NCBI GenBank assembly: GCA_023129265.1
Contig: JAGMCJ010000155.1
Span: 1 to 14,747 of the forward strand
Source of the DNA: Thermoplasmata archaeon
GTDB taxonomy: Archaea; Thermoplasmatota; Thermoplasmata; RBG-16-68-12; JAGMCJ01
Length of the DNA: 14,747 nucleotides
Direction of reading: 5' to 3'
Shown here: positions 1-7,305 of the stretch, one piece after another
Layout of the letters: every line of letters starts with the position of its first letter
How positions within the stretch are numbered: position 1 is the first letter of the stretch
Made by a program: the position numbers and the translations under genes
The notes under the pieces: model-generated
What the model saw: only the letters and a program-made list of their open reading frames with translations
What the model was told of the DNA's origin: nothing
The model's database searches: none

Positions 1-82
1 GGATGCCCTCATCCTCCTTGACGAGGCGATGCTCCTCAGACGGTTCGCCCTCAAGGAAGGCCTCGGGATCGTGGAGGGATGA
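1..82 (+). CDS. C-terminal end of an unidentified protein (partial, runs off left edge)
   Basis: An open frame starting at base 2 of the window runs 26 codons to a TGA at 80-82. The tail is rich in Leu, Glu and Arg (residues include ILLDEAMLLRRF) and ends GLGIVEG. Its stop overlaps the start of the next gene in an ATGA arrangement (79-82), so it is very probably the preceding gene of the secretion ATPase operon and translationally coupled to it. Too little is visible to assign a family. It has no membrane-like segment, so it is more likely a soluble protein than a pilin. Confidence 0.6.
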   Translation, partial: DALILLDEAMLLRRFALKEGLGIVEG

Positions 83-1848
83 ATTCGGCTGAAGGGATGT
101 CAAGAACGTCGGGAGCGCTGCGGGACCCCTACGCCGACGCGGCTCTCAGGATCAGGAGGATAGACACAAGCGCCATCCAACGGTCCATCGGCCGGCTCCT
201 TGCCAGGGACCAGAAGTGGAAGCCGTTCTTCGCCTCCTTCTGGATTCTGGGCGACTTCCCTGAGCATCTCGAGGTGACCAGCAGCTACACGGTCGAAGAG
301 GCCCGCATCCGGATCTGCCGTCTGGAGAGGTCCCCGGACTTCCTCTATTGGCTCTCTCCCCCTTCCTTCGAGGTAGCCGAGGATGAGCTTTCGATCCTCT
401 GGAAGGTCGTGGATGAGATCTGGTCCGTCGTTCCGTCGAATCTCGATTTGGGCAACTCAACCCAGGTGAGACGCTACATCGGTAATCGGGCGGAGCAACT
501 GATCGCGCTCCACCTGCCCAGAACCATGGGAAAGGCCGATCGGCTGCATCGGTCGCGCTTCCTCGCGGACATTCTTGAAAGGAACACAGCTGGGCTGGGA
601 ATCCTAGAGACGCTGCTTGCGGACCCCAACGTTCAGGACATCTTCCTTGACGCGCCATGTGACAGCGTCCCGATTCATCTCACGGTCGCCGACGCCGGGG
701 AAGGCAGGTCCCATCAGAGATGCAGGTCCAACATACTCATGTACGAAACGGGCCTGCGCAACATCATCTCGAAGCTCCTCATAATGAGCAAGAGACCGTT
801 CTCGGAGAGGAACCCGGTTCTTGAGATGGACCTCGGTGACATGAACGCCAGGTTGACCGCCGTGGGGCCTCCGCTCAGCCCGGACGGGATAGCTCTCGCA
901 ATCCGGAGGCACTCCACGGACCCTTGGACGCTCACGAAGTTGGTCTATCACAGGAGTCTGACGCCGCTCGCCGCCGGCCTAATCTCGTTCCTCATCGACG
1001 GGAATGCCACGATGCTCGTCACTGGCAGCCGCGGGGCGGGAAAGTCCTCCCTCTTGGGAGCCATGATGTTCGAGTTCCCGACCAGCCAACGGGTTCTGAC
1101 GATCGAGGACACACTGGAGCTCCCGTGCGCGGAGCTCCGCCGCCTCGGGTACAAGGTCCAGAGCCTGTACGTCGGGTCCGGGACATCTTCGGACCGGATG
1201 ACAGCGGAGAAGGCGCTCAGGGTCTCTCTCCGCCTGGGCGAATCGGCCATAGTCCTGGGAGAGGTCAGAGGGAAGGAAGCCAAGACGCTCTACGAGGCGA
1301 TGCGCGTGGGAACCGCGGGCTCGGCGGTCCTTGGAACGATTCACGGAAGCTCTTCCAAGAGTGTGTTCGAACGAGTCGTCCACGACCTAGGCATTCCTCC
1401 GCAGTCCTTCTCGGCCACTGACGTCGTCATCGTCGCGGGTCTGTTTCGACCGCGGGGAACGCAGAATTCCAGGCGCAGGGTGATCGAGATCTCCGAGCTC
1501 TGTAAGGAATCCTATGACGGCAGATTTCTCCCGCTGATGACGTTCAGCGTCTCGCAGGATTCTCTGGTCGAGACCGACGTTTTCCTTCACGGTTCCGGCA
1601 AGATCCGAGAGATCGCGAACTCCTGGGGAATGAGCTATGACGAGGCAATCGCCAACATACACGCTCGGGCCGAGTGCAAGCTCCACATCGTCGAGCTCGC
1701 AAGGAGGTTGGGGACGAAGCTGCTCTCCGCGAAGCTCCTTTCACTGGCGAACTCGGTCTTCTCCTCCATGGTCGAGGAGGGCTACTCCGGCAATGAGCTA
1801 GTCGGGCGATGGAAGGAATGGATGGACGTGAGGGCCGTGTATGCCTAG
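79..1848 (+). CDS. Type II/IV secretion system ATPase, TadA/ArlI (GspE) family
   Basis: Hexameric cytoplasmic ATPase expected to drive assembly of a type IV pilus-like filament or secretion through the membrane platform encoded next. The 589 residues show the family motifs in order: an N-terminal-domain signature (DPNVQDIFLD, about 182-191), Walker A (GSRGAGKSS, 316-324, Lys322), Asp box (TIEDTLELP, 341-349), Walker B region (VLGEVRGKEA, Glu395) and His box (GTIHG, His422). GEVRGKEA is the form typical of archaeal ArlI and TadA rather than PilB or GspE. The length is usual for archaeal members. The start at 79 is supported by the ATGA overlap with the upstream stop; a purine-rich GGAGGG directly abuts it, so the spacing is not ideal, and Met7 (base 97) is an alternative. 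The stop overlaps the next gene by 8 bases. No promoter is expected here because the operon enters from the left. The choice between pilus, archaellum and other secretion cannot be made without the filament gene; archaellum is less likely because no other arl genes are adjacent. Confidence 0.93.
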   Translation: MNSAEGMSRTSGALRDPYADAALRIRRIDTSAIQRSIGRLLARDQKWKPFFASFWILGDFPEHLEVTSSYTVEEARIRICRLERSPDFLYWLSPPSFEVAEDELSILWKVVDEIWSVVPSNLDLGNSTQVRRYIGNRAEQLIALHLPRTMGKADRLHRSRFLADILERNTAGLGILETLLADPNVQDIFLDAPCDSVPIHLTVADAGEGRSHQRCRSNILMYETGLRNIISKLLIMSKRPFSERNPVLEMDLGDMNARLTAVGPPLSPDGIALAIRRHSTDPWTLTKLVYHRSLTPLAAGLISFLIDGNATMLVTGSRGAGKSSLLGAMMFEFPTSQRVLTIEDTLELPCAELRRLGYKVQSLYVGSGTSSDRMTAEKALRVSLRLGESAIVLGEVRGKEAKTLYEAMRVGTAGSAVLGTIHGSSSKSVFERVVHDLGIPPQSFSATDVVIVAGLFRPRGTQNSRRRVIEISELCKESYDGRFLPLMTFSVSQDSLVETDVFLHGSGKIREIANSWGMSYDEAIANIHARAECKLHIVELARRLGTKLLSAKLLSLANSVFSSMVEEGYSGNELVGRWKEWMDVRAVYA

Positions 1849-3679
1849 GGACGGAATCGCCTTCACCAGGTTCTGCAGGTTCGCACACCGCGCACTCGGA
1901 CCTCTGCGGTGCAAGACAAAGCCAGTCAAGAGTCCAGCGCTGGCACCCCCGTCGGGGGACAGGAGACTGTCGTTCCCGGCTCTCTCGAAACTGAAGGGAA
2001 TGCTGGATTCTGACACGAGATCAATCGAGGACGACATCGCGTTCGTCGGTCTCGGGCTGAGGCCTGAAGAGATCGTCTCCGGTGGACGACTGGCCCTCCT
2101 CTCCTCTTTTCTGGCGGTCCCGATTCTCGTGGTAGCTCATCCGCATCCTCTCTACTTCCTTCTCGCACTCATCCTCCCAATGCTTCTCCAGAGAACGGTC
2201 CTGTCGTATCCCGCAATGCTCGCCTCGAGGATCGAGAGGGCGTCCCTGAGGGAAGCCCCGGAAGTCATGAGCTATCTGATCGGCGGGGCGGGAGGTGCAC
2301 TGTCATACGAGAACGCTGTTCTTTCGTCCGCCAAGAACTCCAACGGAATGCTCAAGGGCGGTTTCCAGCGGATGGTCTGGAATGTCCACACGAAGGGAAG
2401 CAGCCTCCCGGAGGATTTCGTCGAGTACGCGCGGAAGTGGAGGGGCAGGAATGACGGGTTCGAGGAGGCCCTGCAGCGGTTCTCGGAGGCTGCGAAACTG
2501 GGTCGCGGGGAAGACCCCAGCTCCTTGATCTCCCCCGTCCATGCGCACACGAGAAGGAAGCTCAAAGGCTATCTTTCATCTCTCAAGACGCCCATCAACG
2601 TCGTCTTCGCTCTGGGAATCGCACTTCCTGTCATGATCGCTTCGATATTGCCCATGTCCTCGCTTGCCCTTGCGGCTCCCGTGGGCATCGGCGGCGAACA
2701 GACGGGCGGGGGAAGCGCTCTCAGTCCCGCCGTGGCCGCCGTCATACTCGACGTCATCTTCCCGCTGGGCATGCTCCTGTACTGCAAGGAGGTCCTGTCC
2801 AAGCGGCCGTTCTCCTCCTCGCATCGTCTCCCGCTCAGCCTCCGCGATATGTCCGCCCTTCTCGTTGCTGTGGTCACAGTCGTTCTGGGTGTGGCAATCG
2901 CAAGCTGCCTTCTAGAGGTCACACCATTCAACTCCCTTCTGGTTCTTCTGTTCGCATCCTCGGTGATGGGTCTCGCAATGCTCTTTGCTGGTAGGATGAT
3001 GAATCGAACGACGCGTCAAGGATCCCGTGAGGACGTTTGGGAGGGGCTTGAGTCCCTGGGAGACTTCCTTCTAGCGGGAGAGTCCCTGGAGACCGCGCTA
3101 CTGAAGACCGCGGAAAGGATGGAGGGAACGGAACTGGCAGGACGCATCGCCAACGACATCTTCCTCGTGTCGAGGGGGACAACCAACGCCGGTGAGACTC
3201 TGACCAGTGAGAGCGCGATTCAGGGCGATCCCGCTCTGGGATTGAATCTCAAGGTGGTCGTGGACATCACCCACAAGGATGGGCCTCTGGCGGGAACGGT
3301 GGCGAAGCGGATCGCGTCCGACCTCAGAGAGATCTCGGGGATGGAGGCGGATGCCAGGGATGAGATGAAGTCCATCGTCCAGACAGTGAACAGCACCCTC
3401 ACCTTCTTCTCGCCCATGGTGCTCGGGATCACCGCCTCGATGTTCCTGCTCATGGAGGCGCACTTCTCGGGCTCCGGGGGCATGACATCCGCTGCTTTCG
3501 TCCTGATCCTGGGGACTCTCCTGTGCTGCAACCTGGCGGTAGCGAACTACTTCACAGAAGGTCTCCAGGGAGGGGACCTCAGAACGGCTTTCTCAAGAAC
3601 AGGAAAGGGGCTCCTCGTGGCGATGCCATTGTACTCGCTCTCGTTCCTGTGCGGTTCGTACTTCTTCGGCGTCCTCTAA
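1841..3679 (+). CDS. Type II secretion system F-family membrane platform, TadC/ArlJ type (double module)
   Basis: Integral membrane platform partnering the TadA-like ATPase. The 612 residues hold two type II secretion F modules in one chain, as in archaeal ArlJ-like proteins: module 1 about 135-280 and module 2 about 398-545. Each has a cytoplasmic helical part (for example APEVMSYLIGGAGGALSYE near 139-157, and SLGDFLLAGESLETALLKTA near 405-424) followed by membrane helices. Hydrophobic stretches near 84-100, 103-119, 252-280, 296-316, 337-357, 364-384, 518-538, 549-570 and 589-611 suggest about nine membrane segments. The N-terminus (FCRFAHRALGP) resembles the short amphipathic start of other archaeal members. 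The start at 1841 overlaps the ATPase gene by 8 bases and is preceded by GTGAGGG at 1828-1834 with a 6-base spacer. The overlap and shared strand imply a single complex. The gene converges on the protease gene with 37 bases between them. Confidence 0.9.
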   Translation: MPRDGIAFTRFCRFAHRALGPLRCKTKPVKSPALAPPSGDRRLSFPALSKLKGMLDSDTRSIEDDIAFVGLGLRPEEIVSGGRLALLSSFLAVPILVVAHPHPLYFLLALILPMLLQRTVLSYPAMLASRIERASLREAPEVMSYLIGGAGGALSYENAVLSSAKNSNGMLKGGFQRMVWNVHTKGSSLPEDFVEYARKWRGRNDGFEEALQRFSEAAKLGRGEDPSSLISPVHAHTRRKLKGYLSSLKTPINVVFALGIALPVMIASILPMSSLALAAPVGIGGEQTGGGSALSPAVAAVILDVIFPLGMLLYCKEVLSKRPFSSSHRLPLSLRDMSALLVAVVTVVLGVAIASCLLEVTPFNSLLVLLFASSVMGLAMLFAGRMMNRTTRQGSREDVWEGLESLGDFLLAGESLETALLKTAERMEGTELAGRIANDIFLVSRGTTNAGETLTSESAIQGDPALGLNLKVVVDITHKDGPLAGTVAKRIASDLREISGMEADARDEMKSIVQTVNSTLTFFSPMVLGITASMFLLMEAHFSGSGGMTSAAFVLILGTLLCCNLAVANYFTEGLQGGDLRTAFSRTGKGLLVAMPLYSLSFLCGSYFFGVL

Positions 3680-3691
3680 ATGTCAGAGAAG

Positions 3692-3711
3692 CGCCAGGAA
3701 AAACCCTTGCG
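3692..3711. terminator. Possible bidirectional terminator hairpin between convergent genes
   Basis: CGCCAGG (3692-3698) and CCTTGCG (3705-3711) form a 7-bp stem with one mismatch around an AAAAAC loop. On the minus strand the loop reads GTTTTT, giving a T5 run shortly after the protease stop at 3717. It sits in the 37-base gap between the convergent TadC and protease genes. The assignment is inferred from position and composition; archaeal termination usually relies on T-runs more than on hairpins. Confidence 0.3.
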
Positions 3712-3716
3712 GCGGC

Positions 3717-6700
3717 CTACAGCATCCACATGGCGTCGGCGGGCACCTTTATCCAGTAGCCCTCACCGGGGGCCATGTACATCGGCCCTGTGAGGCCGTA
3801 CGTGTAGTACGGCGGCGCGACGGCGTTGAAGCTCTCCACCTTCTCGGCCCCGGTCTGCGCCATCAGATCGCCCGCCGTGTAGTCCCAGTACAGATGCGGG
3901 AACCCGACAAGGTTCCAGCCCTCCCTCAGGAAGATGTCCGCGCTCTTGGGCACGACCCCCGCGCTCGTGACCGGCTCGGGGGACGTCACGTTGACCCAGA
4001 TCGCCATGGACTGGTTTACCGTCAGCAGGTCGTTCCAGTTCTTCCAGATGTGGTACTCCCTCCACTTCTTCGTCCACGGGTCGTAGGACCTCGCCATGTC
4101 CCAGCTGACCGTCTGCAGCGCGTACTCGATGCTCTCGTTGACCATCTTGAGCGGGAAGGAGAGGAGAACGTTGCCTGGCGGCGTCCACCTCGTGAACTTG
4201 CCCGCCTGGTCCTCGGCCTTCCCAGGCAGCCCGGCGCTGTAATTCGCCTGCACGGTGTAGAAGATGTTCATCGGGTTCAGGTGCCCCATCAGGTAATGGT
4301 CGAAGAAGTTGAAGCCCTGCGGGACCGTTGCCAGGAACTTGTACCCCGTCCCGTCCGGGTCGTACGCCGCCGTGCTGTGATACAAGGCGTAGTGGTCGAC
4401 CATCGTCGCGTCGTCGGGCGACAGGTCCCACTCGATGTGAACGTGCTCGTAGTTGGATCCGAACAGCCACGCTCTGAGGTTCGTAGGCCGCTCGGGCGAA
4501 AGCTTCAGCGTCGTGAAATTGTAGTGCGACCCGCCCTTCGAGTCCGTGGTCGTGTGGCCGTACGGGTCCGAGGACTCCACGTCGAACATGTACGTCGTCT
4601 CGGGCTGCAGTCCCGTCAGCAGGACATCGTGCTGCATGCGGTACCCGCCCACGTATTCCTCCGAGTCGAGCGGCTCGCTCGTGTTGTAGTAGATTCTGGA
4701 ATCCGTGGGCTCGTTCGTCCTCCAGATTATGCTCACGGAAGTGGATGTGAGGTTCGCGATCATTATGTTGAAAATGAAAGGGTCTGAAGCATCTATGCTT
4801 GCGGTGTCCGTGGACGTGTGTATCGGGTTCATGTCCTCGTACTGGACGGTCACGAGGTCGCCCTCGGCCACCTGCAGCTCCCCGTCCGTGATTGGCGGAC
4901 CAGTCGTGGTGTTGATGGTCCCCGTCCACCTTCCGGAACCGGGCGAGGACTCATTCAGTGCAATCGTCTCAGGAGCGAGTTCGGTCGTGCTCCAGATGGT
5001 CACGTTCACGGCTGCGGGTCCAGTATCCCGGACGGTTATCCCGATCGTGTCGTTGTCCCCGTAGACGCTCTGGTCCAGGTACACCTGCCCCCAGCCCGTG
5101 CCGAGGTCTCCGAGCGCCACTAGGGCGTAGGGCTGCGGCCCGTTGGGGACGTTGTATCCTGTCACCTCTATCGTCCACGCGCCCAGAACCGGACTCTTTA
5201 TGTGGACTCCTTCTAGAACGTTCAGCCTGTCGTAGTTGCCCGTGTCAGGTTGCGACTCGCCCTGAGCGAACGTCCCGAAGACGTTGCCCTTGTAGGTGTT
5301 GCCGAACGGGTCCGTCACGAGCAGGTCTAGGTCGTTCACGATGTTCGGGGTCGTCCATGCGACCCCAGGATAGTCAGTCCATGCGAGCATCACCCTTAGC
5401 GGCTCGGAGGAATCAAGCACGTAGTACGACTCGACATTCGTCTCTCCCGTGCTCAGACCGGCTTTGTCGTCCACGAGCTCCACGCGCCTCGTGTCGCCAT
5501 CGAAATAGAGGGCGTCGTCCAATAGGACCCTCCCCCATCCCTGGGCGTTGTTGGGCCACGTGTTCTCGCTCTTGCTGTCGGACCACGAGCCAGTCATCTG
5601 TTGCGCGCTCGCGGCGAGGACGGCCTTCATCAGAGCCCCGGAGGGATTGAACCCGTCCGCGGCGTTCTTCGTCCCGGTCGGCCACCACCCCTCCTTGAAG
5701 TACTGTCGGGTCATGGCCGCGAGGGACGCATGGTCAGGAGCAGAGTAGCTTGTGCCGCCCCAGGAGCCCTCCCAGGCCGTGGTCGTGTCATCTCTCGGAT
5801 TCCCGGTCGACATCGAGGACACGCCTTCCCCGACCGCCACGACGGTCGGCTTCCTCCTTCCGTCTGACGTGGGTCCGCGGCTGCTGTAACCAGCCACGCT
5901 GTTCTGGCTCGGTGACGTCTCTCCGGACCCGGAGGAAAGGACGTTCTTGGCGGTGGCGGGGCTGACCACGTCGTACTTGAACCACCCCGGATCCGGCCCT
6001 CCGTTCCCGTTCGAGTAGATTATGAGCATGTCCGGGTGGTCCCACATGAACTCGTCCAGCATCCGCGCTCCCTGGGTGTAGGCTGTCGTCACGGACCCCC
6101 ACGAGTTGGAGTGCACCCTCGCATCGGCGTCGTAGGCGGGGCCGAACAGGTCGTCGTAGTCCGATGGCACCCACTTCAGGATGTCCTGCCAGTATCCCCC
6201 CCGCCTTTCCACGTTTCCTATGTCCTGGAAGAATATCTTGGCGCCCTTGGCGCCTCCGTCGTTGCTGCTTGAAGCAATTGAATCGTCATTACCGCCGAAC
6301 GTTCCCGTCACCATGGTCCCGTGACCCGATGTAGCCCATCCAGCCCCGAGGTCCCAGCGGTGGGGGCTGTCCTTCCACGCCCACTCGTCGCCAGCACCGC
6401 CGAACACCCAGTACCGCACGAGCTTCCTTCGCGTCATGTCGGTGACGTTGTAGACGTCGCCATTCTGGATCGTCGTCGCGTCTTCGCGGAAGAAGTTGTG
6501 GTCGAAGTCAATCCCCGTGTCGGAGAACCCGACGAGCTGATCCTCGCCGGTTATCCCCATGTCCCATACACGCCTGTCCCCGTTGACGTTCGTCTGCATT
6601 ATCCACTGCATCCTGCTGTTGAGAATCTGCGGCGGCTCGCGCGGCTGGATGAAGTTGACATCGACCAGGTTGGCGACCTTGACGAGCTGGTCGTAGGTGA

Positions 6701-7262
6701 TGCGAGCGTCCACTCTCCCGAAGTCCTTGCCTTCGTAGGTGAAGATGACTCTATGCTCTGGGAGCACTTCCAGAACGGCGTTGACGCCCTCAGGACGGAA
6801 CGTGATTATCTCTGCCTCCACCGTCCCCGCCTCGGAAACGAGTTCAGGCGCTATCTTGTACGCGGGCTGGAAGAGCCCCATCCACTGAACCGCCTGAAGC
6901 TTCTCCAGGCTTGCCCGCAGTCCAGGATTAATCCTCACGAGAAAGGCATTCGAAGGAACGTAGTCCAGGATCTCTGCGCCCGCTCGAGTCAGGGACTCCT
7001 TCCACTCCTCCTTGACGGGGCCGCGGAACTGGACGATGTAATAGCCCTCGCCTCCAGCGGGATGGTCCGATACTCTGAGAGCGGCGGGAATCTGCGGCTC
7101 TCCATTCCTCGTGTCGAAGGTCAATGCATTGATCCCTAGATAGTGCGGATCCCCCACCTGCGCGTCGTTGACGTTCCCCTCCGTCGAGGCGACGTCAACA
7201 GGACCGATTGTCAGAATGAACGCAAGACTTAGCAATACTGCGATGACGCTTCTGCTCGTCAT
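3717..7262 (-). CDS. Secreted S8 (subtilisin-like) serine protease with Fn3 modules, smaller paralogue
   Basis: Exported multidomain protease of 1181 residues, taking the Met at 7262. That start puts a signal-like hydrophobic stretch at residues 6-20, then a signal-peptidase-like region. A longer open frame reaches 7409, but it would run through the end of the upstream gene with low-complexity sequence and bury the signal peptide. Modules in order: two tandem propeptide (inhibitor I9-like) repeats, about 73-140 and 148-210; S8 catalytic domain about 220-590 with Asp248 (SDTG), His314 (SGHGTMV), oxyanion Asn420 (SNGNGG) and Ser505 (GGTSYSAP); a P-domain/KP-43-like beta domain about 590-720; an Ig-like module about 722-825; fibronectin type III-like modules about 826-918 and 920-1025; and a duplicated C-terminal module 1026-1181 ending GEGYWIKVPAD. 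All catalytic residues are present, so it should be active. There is no C-terminal membrane helix or PGF-CTERM-like tail. A modest AAAGG (7270-7274) lies 7 bases before the start. It is paralogous to the gene upstream and about 530 residues shorter. The natural substrate is unknown. Confidence 0.92.
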   Translation of the reverse strand: MTSRSVIAVLLSLAFILTIGPVDVASTEGNVNDAQVGDPHYLGINALTFDTRNGEPQIPAALRVSDHPAGGEGYYIVQFRGPVKEEWKESLTRAGAEILDYVPSNAFLVRINPGLRASLEKLQAVQWMGLFQPAYKIAPELVSEAGTVEAEIITFRPEGVNAVLEVLPEHRVIFTYEGKDFGRVDARITYDQLVKVANLVDVNFIQPREPPQILNSRMQWIMQTNVNGDRRVWDMGITGEDQLVGFSDTGIDFDHNFFREDATTIQNGDVYNVTDMTRRKLVRYWVFGGAGDEWAWKDSPHRWDLGAGWATSGHGTMVTGTFGGNDDSIASSSNDGGAKGAKIFFQDIGNVERRGGYWQDILKWVPSDYDDLFGPAYDADARVHSNSWGSVTTAYTQGARMLDEFMWDHPDMLIIYSNGNGGPDPGWFKYDVVSPATAKNVLSSGSGETSPSQNSVAGYSSRGPTSDGRRKPTVVAVGEGVSSMSTGNPRDDTTTAWEGSWGGTSYSAPDHASLAAMTRQYFKEGWWPTGTKNAADGFNPSGALMKAVLAASAQQMTGSWSDSKSENTWPNNAQGWGRVLLDDALYFDGDTRRVELVDDKAGLSTGETNVESYYVLDSSEPLRVMLAWTDYPGVAWTTPNIVNDLDLLVTDPFGNTYKGNVFGTFAQGESQPDTGNYDRLNVLEGVHIKSPVLGAWTIEVTGYNVPNGPQPYALVALGDLGTGWGQVYLDQSVYGDNDTIGITVRDTGPAAVNVTIWSTTELAPETIALNESSPGSGRWTGTINTTTGPPITDGELQVAEGDLVTVQYEDMNPIHTSTDTASIDASDPFIFNIMIANLTSTSVSIIWRTNEPTDSRIYYNTSEPLDSEEYVGGYRMQHDVLLTGLQPETTYMFDVESSDPYGHTTTDSKGGSHYNFTTLKLSPERPTNLRAWLFGSNYEHVHIEWDLSPDDATMVDHYALYHSTAAYDPDGTGYKFLATVPQGFNFFDHYLMGHLNPMNIFYTVQANYSAGLPGKAEDQAGKFTRWTPPGNVLLSFPLKMVNESIEYALQTVSWDMARSYDPWTKKWREYHIWKNWNDLLTVNQSMAIWVNVTSPEPVTSAGVVPKSADIFLREGWNLVGFPHLYWDYTAGDLMAQTGAEKVESFNAVAPPYYTYGLTGPMYMAPGEGYWIKVPADAMWML

Positions 7263-7269
7263 GGGGATA

Positions 7270-7274
7270 CCTTT
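7270..7274 (-). promoter_or_regulatory. Weak Shine-Dalgarno supporting the Met at 7262
   Basis: AAAGG on the minus strand, 7 bases before the ATG. Together with the hydrophobic signal sequence immediately after that ATG, it favours 7262 over the upstream in-frame Met at 7409. Confidence 0.4.
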
Positions 7275-7290
7275 GCTGTTACCCAAGCCA

Positions 7291-7298
7291 CCTATAAG
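7291..7298 (-). promoter_or_regulatory. Possible TATA box for the smaller protease gene
   Basis: The minus strand reads CTTATAGG inside the 43-base gap between the two protease genes. Its centre is about 33 bases before the ATG, so an archaeal start site about 26 bases downstream would give a leader of only a few bases. It could allow independent expression of the second protease as well as read-through from the first. The motif is short and could be chance. Confidence 0.3.
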
Positions 7299-7305
7299 AG
7301 ATTGC

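Noticed and set aside
3894..4787. Plus-strand open frame of 297 residues opposite the smaller protease.
   Set aside because: Arg/Val-rich composition with no domain, as expected from the antisense of a G+C-rich coding frame. The minus-strand frame carries recognisable modules.
3763..4929. Minus-strand open frame of 388 residues in another frame of the smaller protease.
   Set aside because: His/Arg/Gly-rich shadow frame; the Fn3 and C-terminal modules are in the true frame.
6321..7139. Plus-strand open frame of 272 residues opposite the protease N-terminal and catalytic part.
   Set aside because: It overlaps the catalytic Asp and propeptide modules on the other strand and shows no motif of its own.
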